Positions 6,464 to 7,823 of a stretch of DNA of 7,823 nt are shown one piece after another. The notes beneath the pieces were generated by a model that saw nothing but the letters and a program-made list of their open reading frames with translations, was not told where the DNA came from and ran no database searches. Within the stretch, counting starts at the first letter, position 1. The number at the start of each line of letters is the position of its first letter. The DNA is from Planctomycetota bacterium (GTDB taxonomy: Bacteria > Planctomycetota > UBA11346). The DNA lies in NCBI GenBank assembly GCA_013821615.1, contig JACDGQ010000133.1, positions 1 through 7,823 of the forward strand, given 5' to 3'. A program made the position numbers and the translations under genes.

Positions 6464-7600
6464 TCAGTGCTCGGGATGGGCGCAGATGCCGATGAACACG
6501 GCGCTGAGCAGGACGAAGATGTAGGCTTGCAGCAGGGCGACGAGCAGTTCGAGGGCGTAGAAGGCGACCGTCATCAGCCAGCCGAAGACGCCCATCGCGC
6601 CGGCCATCGCCAGGCTGCCGTGCTCGCCGTGCGGCGCGGAGGAGTAGATGATGAAGCCGAGGCTGACGAACACGAGCAGCACGCTGTGCCCGGCGAGCAT
6701 GTTGGCGAAGAGTCGGATGGCGAGCACCAGCGGGCGGATGACCAGCTGCAGCAACTCGGTGAAGAGCAGGAAGAACCACAGCAGCATCGCGCCCGGGTTC
6801 CACGACCAGTGCACGGGCACCAGCTTGATCCAGAACATCACCGGGCCGTTCTCCTTGATGCCCATGAAGAGCATGAGGAAGGCGGTGATCAGCGAGAACG
6901 CCGCGGTCACGCCGATGTTGCCGGTGGCGGTGCCGAACAGCGGGATCAGGCCGAACAGGTTGCACACCAGCAGGGCGAGGAAGAAGCTCGCGAAGAACGG
7001 CGTCCAGGCCTCGGGGTGGTGCTTGATGTTCGGGCGCACGATGTCGTCGCGCACGAACAGCACCAGCGACTCGACGATGTGCTGGAAGCGGTTGACCGGC
7101 TTGTGCTGCTCGGGCTTGCGCCGCGCGAACACCAGCAGGATCAGCGCGGTGACGCTCAGCGCGACCGTGCTCCAGAAGGTCTGGTGGTTGAAGAACGACA
7201 GCCCGTGGGGCAGCGCGCCGAACCACGCCTCGTCGCGCGCCACGGTCATGGCCTTGGCCAGCTCGGCGGTCTCGGGGCCGTGGTAGTCCTTGCCCTTGCG
7301 CGCCACCACCTGCGCCGCCCACTCCGTGTAGGGCGCGCCATCGGCCTTGGCGAACTCGGGGCTCTCGCTCAGGCTCGCAAAGTTGGCCTGGGCGTAGTCG
7401 GCTGCGTTCAGGATCAGCGCCGGGTGCCCGTGCACCCACTCGATGGCCGAGTAGGGCATGTTGTGGCTGGCGTTGATGGCGTTGAAATCGTAGCGGTGGC
7501 CGGCGTGGTGCGCGGGCGCTTCCGGAGCGGTGCCGGTGACGGCGACCTGGGTGATCTCCGCTGCTGGCGAAGGCGTGGTTTCCGCGACGGGCTCAGGCAC
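6464..7600 (-). CDS. atpB: F1Fo ATP synthase subunit a (proton channel), long form
   Basis: Subunit a forms the proton half-channels against the c-ring. With a GTG start at 7598-7600 it has 378 residues (E. coli 271). The GTG is preceded by GGAGAG at a 7-nt distance and overlaps the upstream gene by 8 nt. A TTG at 7613-7615 would add five residues but lies inside that ribosome site. About 140 hydrophilic residues precede the first membrane helix (about 143-162), far more than in E. coli, with no obvious signal peptide. Further spans follow at about 204-224, 230-248, 270-288, 292-320 and 337-374. The essential Arg is R296 in AIRLFANMLAG. Q358 in LLQAYIF matches E. coli Q252. His305 and Glu351 replace E. 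coli Glu219 and His245, the swapped pair also seen in mitochondria. Confidence 0.95.
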   Translation of the reverse strand: MPEPVAETTPSPAAEITQVAVTGTAPEAPAHHAGHRYDFNAINASHNMPYSAIEWVHGHPALILNAADYAQANFASLSESPEFAKADGAPYTEWAAQVVARKGKDYHGPETAELAKAMTVARDEAWFGALPHGLSFFNHQTFWSTVALSVTALILLVFARRKPEQHKPVNRFQHIVESLVLFVRDDIVRPNIKHHPEAWTPFFASFFLALLVCNLFGLIPLFGTATGNIGVTAAFSLITAFLMLFMGIKENGPVMFWIKLVPVHWSWNPGAMLLWFFLLFTELLQLVIRPLVLAIRLFANMLAGHSVLLVFVSLGFIIYSSAPHGEHGSLAMAGAMGVFGWLMTVAFYALELLVALLQAYIFVLLSAVFIGICAHPEH

Positions 7601-7823
7601 GGGCTGACTCTCCAAGGGCGGCCGCCGCGGGCGCTGCCGGACGGTTCACGGTGCGGATCCAGGTGCGCATCTCGAGGGCCAGGGCCGCGCCCAGGCACAG
7701 CGCCATGCTGAGCAGCGCGGCGGTGCCGTGCGGCTGGCTGCCCAGGATCACCGCGGCGACTCCGGCCCCGCCGATGCGCAGCAGGAAGGCGCCGGCCGCG
7801 GCGAAGGCGGCGTGGTGCAGGGC
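7593..7823 (-). CDS. Small membrane protein, probable AtpI-like assembly factor (C-terminal part)
   Basis: An open frame enters from the right edge and ends at TGA (7593-7595); 76 C-terminal residues are visible and the start lies outside the window. It has two hydrophobic stretches (about residues 5-28 and 34-50) joined by a short GSQPHG turn, then a basic segment EMRTWIRTVNRP and an Ala-rich tail. Its place directly before atpB and the 8-nt overlap with atpB match the small AtpI/subunit I membrane proteins that often head atp operons and help assemble the c-ring. The sequence itself is too short and generic for a firm family call, so the name rests mainly on context. Another small membrane protein remains possible. 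Confidence 0.55.
   Translation of the reverse strand, partial: ALHHAAFAAAGAFLLRIGGAGVAAVILGSQPHGTAALLSMALCLGAALALEMRTWIRTVNRPAAPAAAALGESARA
7601..7615 (-). promoter_or_regulatory. Ribosome binding site of atpB (fixes a GTG start)
   Basis: GGAGAG (7608-7613, minus strand) is followed by 7 nt and then GTG at 7598-7600. The site lies inside the end of the upstream gene, as expected for translationally coupled genes. It favours GTG over the TTG at 7613-7615. Confidence 0.65.

Noticed and set aside
6425..7711. 428-codon plus-strand frame opposite atpB
   Set aside because: His/Glu/Gln/Arg-rich composition typical of the complement of a membrane-protein gene; no start context or domain.

Overview
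The window is one high-GC stretch holding a nearly complete F1Fo ATP synthase operon, read entirely on the minus strand (right to left). In transcription order it has the 3' end of a small membrane-protein gene (probably atpI, cut by the window edge), then atpB (a), atpE (c), atpF (b), atpH (delta), atpA (alpha), atpG (gamma), atpD (beta) and atpC (epsilon). Every catalytic landmark I looked for is present: the P-loops of alpha and beta, the alpha arginine finger, the beta catalytic Glu, the Arg of subunit a, and the c-ring Glu. The machine therefore looks functional and proton-driven. The long open frames on the plus strand are antisense shadows caused by GC-rich codon use.

The organism is a high-GC bacterium. 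The gene order is widespread and does not identify a phylum. The long subunit a (about 378 residues), the insertions in alpha and beta, and the style of the gamma and beta sequences are unlike E. coli and suggest something outside the classical Gammaproteobacteria. A member of the Planctomycetota/Verrucomicrobiota group is a low-confidence guess.

Layout: the Fo half and delta (about 4965-7823) are compact, with an 8-nt overlap at atpI-like/atpB, a 1-nt gap at atpF/atpH and gaps of 43-73 nt elsewhere. The gap after atpE holds a perfect 10-bp GC hairpin. The F1 half (1-4921) is different. Each gap after atpA, atpG and atpD (202, 133 and 133 nt) is filled by a short tandem array (7- or 8-nt unit) followed by the same array inverted, so that each gap can fold into one long hairpin. 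A fourth array, of another 7-mer, begins just after atpC and runs off the left edge. The units are unrelated in sequence (TCCGGAAG, GTGCGGA, GCCATCA), but architecture, polarity and position are the same.

The arrays are the most unusual thing here. They separate the three-copy subunits (alpha, beta) from the one-copy subunits (gamma, epsilon), they start 5-17 nt after each stop codon, and the three internal ones carry no stop codon in any of the six frames, so they can create false N-terminal extensions of the downstream genes. Whether they act as mRNA processing or stability elements, or are simply tolerated mobile or slippage-derived repeats, cannot be decided from this window.
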